Source: Planctomycetota bacterium
Lineage (GTDB): Bacteria; Planctomycetota; UBA1135; GCA-002686595
Assembly: GCA_014238415.1 (NCBI GenBank)
Contig: JABABA010000001.1
Location: forward strand, 186,001-250,000
Direction of reading: 5' to 3'
DNA: 64,000 nt
This document shows positions 55,701 through 62,713 of the stretch, one piece after another. The position numbers and the translations under genes are program-made. Each line of letters begins with the position of its first letter. Position 1 is the first letter of the stretch. A model generated the notes under the pieces. That model did no database searches. It was given only the letters and a program-made list of their open reading frames with translations, and was not told the origin of the DNA.

Positions 55701-56166
55701 GATTGAACCCCTCGGCAAAGACGATCGACTCATCACAGGTCCCATCTCCGTTCGTATCGGCCAGGCGACGGATGTGCTCGTGTTCGATGCCGTATTCCTT
55801 GAACTTCTCTCCCTCATGTTGCTCCATGAAAGCCAGCCGGTCCTCAACGCTCTGGGCAGCCAGTTCGTCTTCCAGCCAGTCCATATGGTCGCGCATGTCA
55901 GTGACCCCAGCGTGAAGCCGGAAACTCATGGCCACGAAAACGCGGCCACGATGATCCACATACAAACACACGGGGTTGGCCAGATCAGGCTCTGAGGCCC
56001 AGAGCTTCATCTCTAGATCAAGCGGCAGACGAACACGGGCGAAAGCCGCGGCTGCTTCATCGCTGGCCTCGGCAATATCAGGGACATACGGTTCCTGCGC
56101 ACCCTGAGCAGGGTGTTGAAGTGCAAGCAGGAAGTGGAGGAGAAGAAGCAAGGTGAGGACAGCCAT
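52795..56166 (-). CDS. PVC-type heme-binding protein (dehydrogenase propeller, HEAT-like repeats, cytochrome c CxxCH)
   Basis: An exported 1123-aa protein of the PVC-specific class. Signal peptide ([22 protein letters not shown]), then an NHL/PQQ-like propeller beginning [33 protein letters not shown] and continuing with [68 protein letters not shown]. The middle has HEAT-like units with many paired helices. The C-terminal segment has one heme c motif [25 protein letters not shown] (about 994) and ends [20 protein letters not shown]. Proteins of this class are abundant in Planctomycetes and probably oxidise sugars or related compounds; substrate unknown. It is followed on the minus strand by the GGDEF-like gene 60 bp away, and preceded at 14 bp by DUF3810. 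Confidence 0.88.
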   Translation of the reverse strand: [1123 protein letters not shown]

Positions 56167-56180
56167 GGGGAGCGATGAGT

Positions 56181-57221
56181 CTAACGCCGTTCAGCAAGAA
56201 CAAGGTCGAGAACGAGACCGTAGCTCCTGATCCCCTGTTCCTGGCCCGCAACCTTGAGATAGGTGTCGTTGACCCGCCCTGTTGCCCGTGAGAGAGGGCC
56301 CTGACGAAGGCGCCAGAATTGCCGTACCAGAACTCGACGCTCTTGAAGGGCGGGATGCAACGTCGAAAGAAGCTCCCCCACGAGTTCCGGATTCTGCCCG
56401 GCCAAGGCACGCAGGGCCTGATTCAAGAGGGCAAATCGGGCAGAGTAGCGAGCAGCTGGTTCGGGCGCGTCTCGGAGCACAACCCATGCGATGAAGTTGG
56501 CCTCCTCTTCCCGGGCAATCCCCCGCTGATGCGCAACCTCGTGGGCTGCGGTGTGCCAGATGACGGGCGCGGGAAGCAAACCCTCCAGATGCGCTTCGCC
56601 GGTCCAAGGAGAGTAAACCCCCGCGATTCCAAGGCGCGCCAGCAGGCCCCTGGCAAGGGGAACCCTTAGACGCGCTTGAGTACCCCGCAGCCAAGACCAT
56701 TGCTTGGCCTGCCTGTCAAAAGTCGAGGTCAAAAGTTGCTCCAGGGCATCCGTCGAAGGAGCCAGTTCGGCCTCCCCAAAAGATCCCTCCAGCGCCCTCA
56801 ACTCCCCAGCCAGTTCATGAACCAAGTCAACGAGTTCCTCCTGCTGGGGCTGATCCATGCTCCACCCCAGACGCTGGGCAATCGGGGGACGACAATGATT
56901 CAGGCCCCAGAACAAGATTCCCGACGCCAGAAGAAGGGGAATCAACCAGGCAAGACCAGACAGCAAGGGCACAAGGCCACGACTCAGCCAGCGCAGGCAG
57001 AGCACCAGGATGAGCAATATGCTCAACTCACTGACAGACAGGGGCACCAGGGACAGGAGCAGAGCCTGGACAGTGGCTATCACTGGAAAAACGCCCCCGT
57101 AGACCTGCTCTGCATGGAGCGGGAAAGCTCGGCCCAGCGCGAAGAGCAGAACGCTCAAAAGCAGCAGGCCCAGCGAGCACTTGAGGAGGCGCTTGGGTCC
57201 CGATTCCGGGCTGGTTTCCAT
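56181..57221 (-). CDS. DUF3810-family membrane protein with HExxH
   Basis: The protein of 346 aa starts with four hydrophobic segments (LLKCSLGLLLLSVLLFALGRAF; VYGGVFPVIATVQALLLSLVPL; ILLILVLCLRWLSRGLVPLL; LAWLIPLLLASGILFWGLNH) and then a soluble domain containing WHTAAHEVAHQRGIAREEEANFIAW, a HExxH...E-type zinc motif. This is the DUF3810 pattern, usually predicted as a membrane-bound metalloprotease. The ending GQEQGIRSYGLVLDLVLAERR is conserved-looking. Its substrate is unknown. It lies 14 bp upstream of the PVC heme protein in the same direction and likely shares its transcript. Confidence 0.82.
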   Translation of the reverse strand: METSPESGPKRLLKCSLGLLLLSVLLFALGRAFPLHAEQVYGGVFPVIATVQALLLSLVPLSVSELSILLILVLCLRWLSRGLVPLLSGLAWLIPLLLASGILFWGLNHCRPPIAQRLGWSMDQPQQEELVDLVHELAGELRALEGSFGEAELAPSTDALEQLLTSTFDRQAKQWSWLRGTQARLRVPLARGLLARLGIAGVYSPWTGEAHLEGLLPAPVIWHTAAHEVAHQRGIAREEEANFIAWVVLRDAPEPAARYSARFALLNQALRALAGQNPELVGELLSTLHPALQERRVLVRQFWRLRQGPLSRATGRVNDTYLKVAGQEQGIRSYGLVLDLVLAERR

Positions 57222-57295
57222 GATCGCCAGCTTACGGAGGCGGCTCCAGAGGAAATACCCCTAGCTCGGAAAGGAACAGCGCGGTCCAACAAAAG

Positions 57296-57325
57296 AAGGG
57301 CGCGGCTCCTTCGAGCCGCGCCCTT
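57296..57325 (-). terminator. 13-bp intrinsic terminator for the small membrane-protein gene
   Basis: AAGGGCGCGGCTC (57296-57308) pairs with GAGCCGCGCCCTT (57313-57325) around CTTC. On the minus strand it is followed by CTTTTGTT. A second, weaker hairpin (GGGGACG/CGTCCCC) sits at 57361-57390. The pair probably ends the transcript carrying the MamK-like gene or the small ORF at 57402. Confidence 0.78.
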
Positions 57326-57401
57326 TGTTCAAGCCCATGGGGCCTGAATAAAATGTGAAAGGGGACGAGGACTCTCCAATCCGCGTCCCCAGTCTCACGC
57401 C

Positions 57402-57602
57402 TTAGAACAAACGCTGGTAAGCTCTAAGTGGGGTCAGAGGTTGCTTCTCCATTAGCACAGCCTCATCCCTTGCGGTTCCTCTCAATCGCCAGCCGACTGC
57501 AAAGGCGCAAACGCACCCCCCCAGCCAACCAAGCATGCCCAAGCCCATCAAAAGACCAAAACCGGTCCCGGGGCCAACGATATTAAAAATACTCTCTCCC
57601 AT
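57402..57602 (-). CDS. Small single-pass membrane protein, putative
   Basis: From the ATG at 57602 the 66-aa product has one glycine-rich hydrophobic stretch (GFGLLMGLGMLGWLGGCVCAFAVGWRL) and a basic/polar tail (RGTARDEAVLMEKQPLTPLRAYQRLF). The longer track version starts with TTG. The terminator at 57296-57325 and the orientation after the MamK-like gene support expression, but no family is recognised. It could be membrane-anchored partner or unrelated. Moderate doubt. Confidence 0.45.
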   Translation of the reverse strand: MGESIFNIVGPGTGFGLLMGLGMLGWLGGCVCAFAVGWRLRGTARDEAVLMEKQPLTPLRAYQRLF

Positions 57603-57831
57603 GCAGAGTCCATAGGACGGGTACGCCAACTGTCACCCCCTTGCATGGCTGTCCATGCAGGGATGAGGTTTCCAGGCAGCATCTTGTCTCTGCTCTTGCC
57701 AAGCTCAGGAAGTCACTGCCCCCTTCCAGGCGTCCACAAGCCCATTAATTCGCATGATTGAGACAGGGGCCAGGCTCAATGGCTGGCGCAAGGTTTTGTC
57801 TGCAGCCAGACTCAGCCCTGGGAAAACAACA
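57603..57831. other. 229-bp gap between small ORF and MamK-like gene
   Basis: Nothing recognisable. An ORF at 57705-57899 minus overlaps the MamK-like stop in another frame and looks like a shadow. Confidence 0.4.
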
Positions 57832-58887
57832 TCACTCCTGTAACTCGGTCCAATAATCCGCAGGCATGTCGTGGGCAATCTTGAGGGCTCCATTGGCACC
57901 TCCGTAGATAGGCTCCTCGATTCGGACCACCTTCCCGGAGCCGAGATGCTCCCGCATATAGGCTTCGATAGCCTTGTCCAGGCCCTGAATCATGCTTCCG
58001 CCCCCGGCCAGCAAAACCCGTCCCTTGAGTTTGTCCTGGAACTCAGGATCGAAGGTCGCCACCAGCTTGCCCAAGCCTTCCACCACCGGTGGAATCATCT
58101 CCCCGCAGGCTTTCCGCATGCACTCCGTGATGTCGAAGGAAGTAGGTTTACCGTTGACGGGCAGATCCACCATGATCTTCCCAGAAGTGGGCTCCACCGT
58201 GGAATAGCGTTCCTTGATCGCCTTGATCATCTGCTTGGTGTGCTGAGCGTCGGGGTAGGCACGGCTGATCTCCTTGGCCAGTTCGTCATCCACGAAGTCA
58301 CCCGCGCTGGGCAGGGTCAATTGATCGGTATCGTCAGGCATGGTGCCGTGCATGCGGCAAAGGTCCACCGTTCCCGCGCCGATGTCGATGACCAGCACAT
58401 CGTCATACATATCGAGGCCATAGGCCACGGCAAAGGGCTCGGAGCAGAGCATGACCGAGTCCACGGATTCCCTGGCGGCCTGAAGAATCGCGTCCTTGTT
58501 GTGAATCGAAGCCTGGGCAGGAACACCGATCACCGCATAGACCAATTCATCGGGGCGCGGCGCAGCAAGGCGTACGATCTCCTGCACCAGGTCCTTTGCA
58601 GCTTTGAGGCTCTCCTCGTCCTCCTCATCATCCTTGTTGAAGGACAGGACCCCATGCTCCAGGGGCCGATGCAAGCGCAAGGAGAGGCGCTTGTCCCTGG
58701 CTTCCTGGCCAAAAAGCACGTCCTTGCCCAGCAGCTTGCGCGCCACGGGGTCCTTGGGATATCCAACGAAGGACTCCACTGTTTCACGCATACCATTGGA
58801 TGCGGTCACGCTGGTGCGCGAAGTACCAAGGTCGATTCCAAGATAGAGGACGCCTTTGTCCTCGCCGTCGGCAGGCTCTTCAGTCAT
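57832..58887 (-). CDS. MamK-like actin (filament-forming ATPase)
   Basis: The protein of 351 aa is an actin/Hsp70-fold ATPase and matches MamK rather than MreB, ParM or FtsA. Phosphate-1: YLGIDLGTSRTSV (about 15-27). The MamK-like VGYPKDPVARKLLGKDVLFGQEA follows. Connect-1 is AVIGVPAQASIHNK; then SEPFAVAYGLD; phosphate-2 VLVIDIGAGTVDLC (about 163-176); GTMPDDTDQLTLPSAGDFVDD; adenosine motif VLLAGGGSMIQGL (about 290); and a C-terminus GALKIAHDMPADYWTELQE, much like the MamK ending. The MamK catalytic Asp equivalent (in DIGAGT) is retained. In magnetotactic bacteria MamK filaments position magnetosomes; no other magnetosome genes are here, so the cargo is unknown. It begins 97 bp downstream of a basic coiled-coil gene. 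Confidence 0.9.
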   Translation of the reverse strand: MTEEPADGEDKGVLYLGIDLGTSRTSVTASNGMRETVESFVGYPKDPVARKLLGKDVLFGQEARDKRLSLRLHRPLEHGVLSFNKDDEEDEESLKAAKDLVQEIVRLAAPRPDELVYAVIGVPAQASIHNKDAILQAARESVDSVMLCSEPFAVAYGLDMYDDVLVIDIGAGTVDLCRMHGTMPDDTDQLTLPSAGDFVDDELAKEISRAYPDAQHTKQMIKAIKERYSTVEPTSGKIMVDLPVNGKPTSFDITECMRKACGEMIPPVVEGLGKLVATFDPEFQDKLKGRVLLAGGGSMIQGLDKAIEAYMREHLGSGKVVRIEEPIYGGANGALKIAHDMPADYWTELQE

Positions 58888-58984
58888 GGTTGATGCTCAG
58901 GTTTGGCTCCACCCCAGATCAGGCAATGGACCGGATCACGGGAACCGCCTGCGAATCATACGCAGCCCATTGGGCCGTTGGCCC

Positions 58985-59422
58985 CTAAGAATCCAGGACC
59001 TGCTGAGCAAGTTCCTTGCGAAGGGCCACGTTGGCCACAAAGATCGCGCGCATGGCGGCCGCATGGCGCTTGCCAGTCTTGCGATCGCGCCCGGGGATCA
59101 AGGTTCGCGGAGGGGGCACAGGCTTGAGAACAGACCGTGAACCGAGTGAACTTCTCAGGCTCTCCAGTTCACTCGCTTGATCCTCTACCCTCCGCATCAG
59201 GCTGACTAGCCGCTTTTGGAGCTTCTGATCCGGTTCCCTTCTGTCATGTGGACCCTTGGCACGTGGAGCCGTTGAAGGAACCCGTTTTTCAGCTTCAGGG
59301 GCTTCCGTACGAGCCGGAACCAACATCCAGGAGCCCTCTCTGGAGCCAGCAAGCGGGCGTGAGGGGCGCTCTAGGACGATCGGGTGGATCACCCGCATAG
59401 GTGCTTTGGGGCGGCGAAACAT
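58985..59422 (-). CDS. Basic coiled-coil protein preceding the MamK-like gene, function unknown
   Basis: From the ATG at 59422 the 145-aa protein (MFRRPKAPMRVIHPIVLERPSRPL...) is rich in Arg, Lys and Pro with a coiled-coil core (KLQKRLVSLMRRVEDQASELESLRSSLGS) and a C-terminal helix (MRAIFVANVALRKELAQQVLDS). The track start at 59542 adds 40 less plausible residues. No family is recognised. Position and high charge make it a candidate accessory factor for the actin-like filament. Confidence 0.5.
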   Translation of the reverse strand: MFRRPKAPMRVIHPIVLERPSRPLAGSREGSWMLVPARTEAPEAEKRVPSTAPRAKGPHDRREPDQKLQKRLVSLMRRVEDQASELESLRSSLGSRSVLKPVPPPRTLIPGRDRKTGKRHAAAMRAIFVANVALRKELAQQVLDS

Positions 59423-59773
59423 GGCAGGAGGTACCAGGAATACCCTATTTGCCACAATCCGTGTTGTTCCCAGGGGCTTTTTTGAATCAAGAAAAGCAAT
59501 CAAGCCCATCCAGTGCACGGAGTCGGCCGGACCGGTCCTCAAATTGCGGGCATTTCCCCTTCTTCACAAGCCCGGGAGCAAGGCAGTGACTGGTCCCTGG
59601 CCGAGCAAGATGCTTCCCCAGGCGCGCCTCTCAGAGGAGACTGACCCTGTGAAAGGACCACCGGAACGCTTGGTCTGAACCTGCAACCCTATCCCAGTGC
59701 TTCCGGCGTCCGAGGCTTGAAAGTCCAGGGCCCTGTGGGACCATTCCCTCGGGAGCACAAGGCCAGGCGCGGT
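59423..59773. other. Intergenic stretch upstream of the coiled-coil gene
   Basis: About 350 bases between the NodT stop and the coiled-coil start (both minus). It includes the optional N-terminal extension. I see no clear terminator, RNA or repeats. Confidence 0.35.
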
Positions 59774-61243
59774 CTAGCGGGTGGAACTATCGGCGGGAGC
59801 TTCCGCCACACCGCTGGCCTCTTCCCCCCCAAGAGCCAACCAAAGATCAAGGCGCGTCTCCAACGCAGCCCGCCGGGCATGCAGCAGCTCCGCATCCGCA
59901 GCCAGCCGGCCTCGCCGGGCATCGAGCACGATCACGATGCCCACCAAGCCACTGATGTACTGTTCCTGGGCCAGGCGCTCCGCCTCCAGGAACTCCTCGC
60001 TCATCTGCTGCAAGGCAACCAACCGCGCATCCACAAGAGAGCAACGCACCAGTGCTGACTCGACTTCTCCACAGGCACGCAGCACCAACCCGGCCCACTC
60101 CGCCAGGACTGCACGGGTCTGGGAATCTTGAGCTCTTACCCCGGCCCGCAGGCTCCCTGAGTCGAAGACCGGACGAGTCAGGTTGGTCGCAAGGGACCAG
60201 ATTCCGAAATCCGAATCAGTCAGATCTCCGGGTTCATCAGATGAGGCCCCCCCTGAAGCGCTGAGAGAAAGCCGCGGATAGAGATCTGCGCGGGCCACCT
60301 GAGAACGTGCCGCTGCGGCTTCAGCGCGAATCCGCGCCGCCTGAAGATCCGGGCGACGGCCCAGCAAGGCAGCAGGAATCCCCGCCGAGACAGCCGGGGG
60401 AATATCAGGGAAGGTATGGGCGGCGCTGAGTTCCCCCGCGGGGTATCGCCCCAGCAGGACCTCCATGGCGCGGGCCGCCAGATCATTGGCCTGTTCCACC
60501 TCCAACAAGCTCGCACGGGCCCGGGCCGTATTGGCGGCAGTCAGTCGCAGATCCAGGGCCGGACCAACTCCCGCATCAAAACGGCTGCGCGCCCAGCGCT
60601 CACTTGTCTCCCAACTGGCCAGGGTCTGCTCGGCAAGGAGCAGCTGCTGATGCGCCTCCAAGAGGATAAACCAGGCCCGACAGACCTGGCCCGCCAAAGA
60701 CAGGCGCGCTCCCTCCAGTTCTATCCTTGCGGCTCGGGAATCCGCGTCCGCAGCCCGTGCCCCGGCCCGCACCCGGCCCCAGAGATCCACCTCCCAGGAG
60801 GCAGACAGGCCTGAATTCCAACTGGAAGTTGTGCTCGTCAACACAGAGTCCCCGATTCCCGGAATGGGCAGGCCGATGTAGTTGCGCCGGTTGCGTTGAA
60901 AATCCAGACCAGCCAGGACGCTGGGATAGAGGCCCGCCCGGGCGATCACACCTTGGGCTGCCACCGCCTCAACCCGCTGGGCTGCCGCCATCAGGCTCTG
61001 GTTGTGCCCCAGAGCCTCTACGATCAGGGCTTCGAGACGAGGGTCACCCAGTTGATCCAAGAACTGGAAAGGCGCTTGTGGGTCTGCCCCCATGGGCGCA
61101 GACCAGGTGGCCGGCAGAGGCAGAATGGGCTTGCTTACCTGGGGCGCTGGACCGACGCAGGCGGAAACCAAGAAGCACAGACAGACCTGAACAGGAAGGG
61201 ACTGGAATTGAAGTGAAGTCAAGGGAATGGAAAGCAGGCCCAC
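59774..61243 (-). CDS. Outer-membrane factor of RND/type I efflux (NodT/TolC-family lipoprotein)
   Basis: The protein of 489 aa is the outer-membrane channel of a tripartite exporter. It has a lipobox (VCLCFLVSACVGPAP), then two repeats of helical hairpins: FQFLDQLGDPRLEALIVEALGHNQSLMAAAQRVEAVAAQG, FQRNRRNYIGLPIPG, ASWEVDLWGRVRAGARAADADSRAARIELEGARLSLAGQVCRAWFILL, and in the second half RRPDLQAARIRAEAAAARSQVARADLYPRLSLSASGG (NodT signature LGRRPDLQAARIR). No RND pump or periplasmic adaptor is adjacent, so it is orphan here. The promoter should lie in 61244-61588, shared with the divergent SPFH gene. Confidence 0.92.
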   Translation of the reverse strand: MGLLSIPLTSLQFQSLPVQVCLCFLVSACVGPAPQVSKPILPLPATWSAPMGADPQAPFQFLDQLGDPRLEALIVEALGHNQSLMAAAQRVEAVAAQGVIARAGLYPSVLAGLDFQRNRRNYIGLPIPGIGDSVLTSTTSSWNSGLSASWEVDLWGRVRAGARAADADSRAARIELEGARLSLAGQVCRAWFILLEAHQQLLLAEQTLASWETSERWARSRFDAGVGPALDLRLTAANTARARASLLEVEQANDLAARAMEVLLGRYPAGELSAAHTFPDIPPAVSAGIPAALLGRRPDLQAARIRAEAAAARSQVARADLYPRLSLSASGGASSDEPGDLTDSDFGIWSLATNLTRPVFDSGSLRAGVRAQDSQTRAVLAEWAGLVLRACGEVESALVRCSLVDARLVALQQMSEEFLEAERLAQEQYISGLVGIVIVLDARRGRLAADAELLHARRAALETRLDLWLALGGEEASGVAEAPADSSTR

Positions 61244-61588
61244 AGCAACTGGACGGGCCGGTCCCGGGAAGGAGTTCTCCAGCAGCTGGAGTCAGGGGCG
61301 GCCCCAAGGAAACTCGGAAGCGGGCAGTATTGGGTAAAAGGTGGAAGGATGGTCTCGCTCAGTGCTGGTTTTCGATGATGCCTGACAGAAGGCAAAACCC
61401 CAAGGACGGGAAGAGCGCTCTATTGGCAAACAGCCACTTTGGACCCTCAGAAGGCGTCAACATACGCTCTGAACGGGGACCAGCAGTTGAGAATGAATGC
61501 CCCGGGCCTCCGCTGCGTAGAATGTACAGGGCGACCCCCACTCTCGGGGATCGCAGGACGGATTGACCCCCACAAAGAGGATAGCGAG
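61244..61588. other. 345-bp divergent intergenic region
   Basis: This lies between the NodT-type gene (minus) and the SPFH gene (plus). The only clear signal is AAAGAGG at 61574-61580, a Shine-Dalgarno about 8 bases before the SPFH ATG at 61589. No tRNA, repeat or strong hairpin is visible. Confidence 0.45.
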
Positions 61589-62713
61589 ATGGGCGTGATG
61601 GACTGGTTCAAACAAGGCACATCGGAACTGATGGTGGCGCGCCCGGATGGCGCCAAGGCCCAGGTGGTCTGGAAGCACCCTGACCCCACCATCCCCACAA
61701 TGGCCCAACTGACAGTTGAAGCCGATGAGGTCGCGCTCTTCTTCAAGGATGGCAAAGTAGTGGGCACCCTCCAGCCAGGCCGCCACACCCTGGACACAGC
61801 GAACATTCCCTTCTTTTCCAACCTGATCGATTCCTTCACCGGCGGCAACGTGCTGATCTCCGAAGTGTTCTTCGTCAACACCCGCGAACACGTGGGCGCG
61901 CGTTTTGGCGGCCGTATCGGACATGTGGAAGATCCCAAGTCGGGCGTTCCCGTGGAGACCCTGGTGCATGGAGAATTCAGCTTCCGGGTCGTTGATCCTG
62001 AACAACTGGTGATTGGCCTGGTAGGTATGGGCCGCGCGGAATCCTTCGCCGTCAAAGCCTGGCTCAAGGAACAGGTCCTCAAGGTCATGCGCGACCGCGT
62101 CGCAGAGACCCTGGTCAAGCGAAAGTGGCCGCTGCTCGATGTGACCAGCGGCGCGTACACCGAAGAATTGGAACAAGAGGTGCTCACGGGCCTGGACGCC
62201 CATGTGGCCCCCTATGGCCTGAGCATCGTGCGACTGGGCAACTTCGTGGTGGGCATGGACGAGGACGACTCAGAGCACCTCAAGACCCTTTACCGAGATG
62301 CGGCTTATCTACGCACCGTTGGTGGCGTGGAAAAATACCAGCGCTTCGCCGCAGGCAAGGCTTTCATGGGCGCAGGCGAGGGCATGGCCGCTGGAACCAT
62401 GGGCGGCGGTGGTGGCGATGGTGGCGGCGGTGGTGGTGGCAACCTTGCCGCTGGAGCCAGCCTGGGCATCGGTCTAGGCATGGCGCAGATGTTGATCAAA
62501 GACAACGCAGGGGGCGATACGCTGGCCCCGGTCACTGCTGGAGTTGTCTGCGGCTCCTGCCAGGCAAGCGTTGCTCCCGGCAAATTCTGCAGCCAATGCG
62601 GCGGCGCTCTCAAGCCGCCGGTGGCTGCAAGTCCCCTGGCCTGCAGCGGCTGCGGCGAAGCCATGGCTCCGGACGCGAAGTTCTGTCCTTCCTGCGGAGG
62701 AGCAAGGGGCTAG
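61589..62713 (+). CDS. SPFH-domain protein with C-terminal zinc ribbons
   Basis: The protein of 374 aa begins at the ATG at 61589, preceded by AAAGAGG, and not at the track start 61439. The N-terminal 240 residues are an SPFH/virion-core-like domain (MGVMDWFKQGTSELMVARPDGA, VTVEADE-like strands, FFVNTREHVGARFGG, VHGEFSFRVVDPEQLV, FAVKAWLKEQVLKVMRDRVAETL). A Gly-rich linker follows, then two zinc ribbons (CGSCQASVAPGKFCSQCG and CSGCGEAMAPDAKFCPSCG). No transmembrane helix is visible. Proteins of this layout are conserved in many bacteria and associated with membranes, but their function is unknown. Confidence 0.8.
   Translation: MGVMDWFKQGTSELMVARPDGAKAQVVWKHPDPTIPTMAQLTVEADEVALFFKDGKVVGTLQPGRHTLDTANIPFFSNLIDSFTGGNVLISEVFFVNTREHVGARFGGRIGHVEDPKSGVPVETLVHGEFSFRVVDPEQLVIGLVGMGRAESFAVKAWLKEQVLKVMRDRVAETLVKRKWPLLDVTSGAYTEELEQEVLTGLDAHVAPYGLSIVRLGNFVVGMDEDDSEHLKTLYRDAAYLRTVGGVEKYQRFAAGKAFMGAGEGMAAGTMGGGGGDGGGGGGGNLAAGASLGIGLGMAQMLIKDNAGGDTLAPVTAGVVCGSCQASVAPGKFCSQCGGALKPPVAASPLACSGCGEAMAPDAKFCPSCGGARG

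Noticed and set aside
57832-58887. Possibility that the window holds a magnetosome gene cluster
   Set aside because: Only the MamK-like gene is present; no mamA, mamB, mamE, mamI or similar gene could be recognised in the surrounding 15 kb.
57871-58893. 340-aa plus-strand ORF opposite the MamK-like gene
   Set aside because: It is the antisense of a strongly conserved gene; its translation has no family motif and simply reflects GC-rich third positions.
61487-61524. TTGAGA ... TAGAAT upstream of the SPFH gene as a sigma-70 promoter
   Set aside because: The spacer between the two hexamers is about 25 bp, well outside the usual 16-18.
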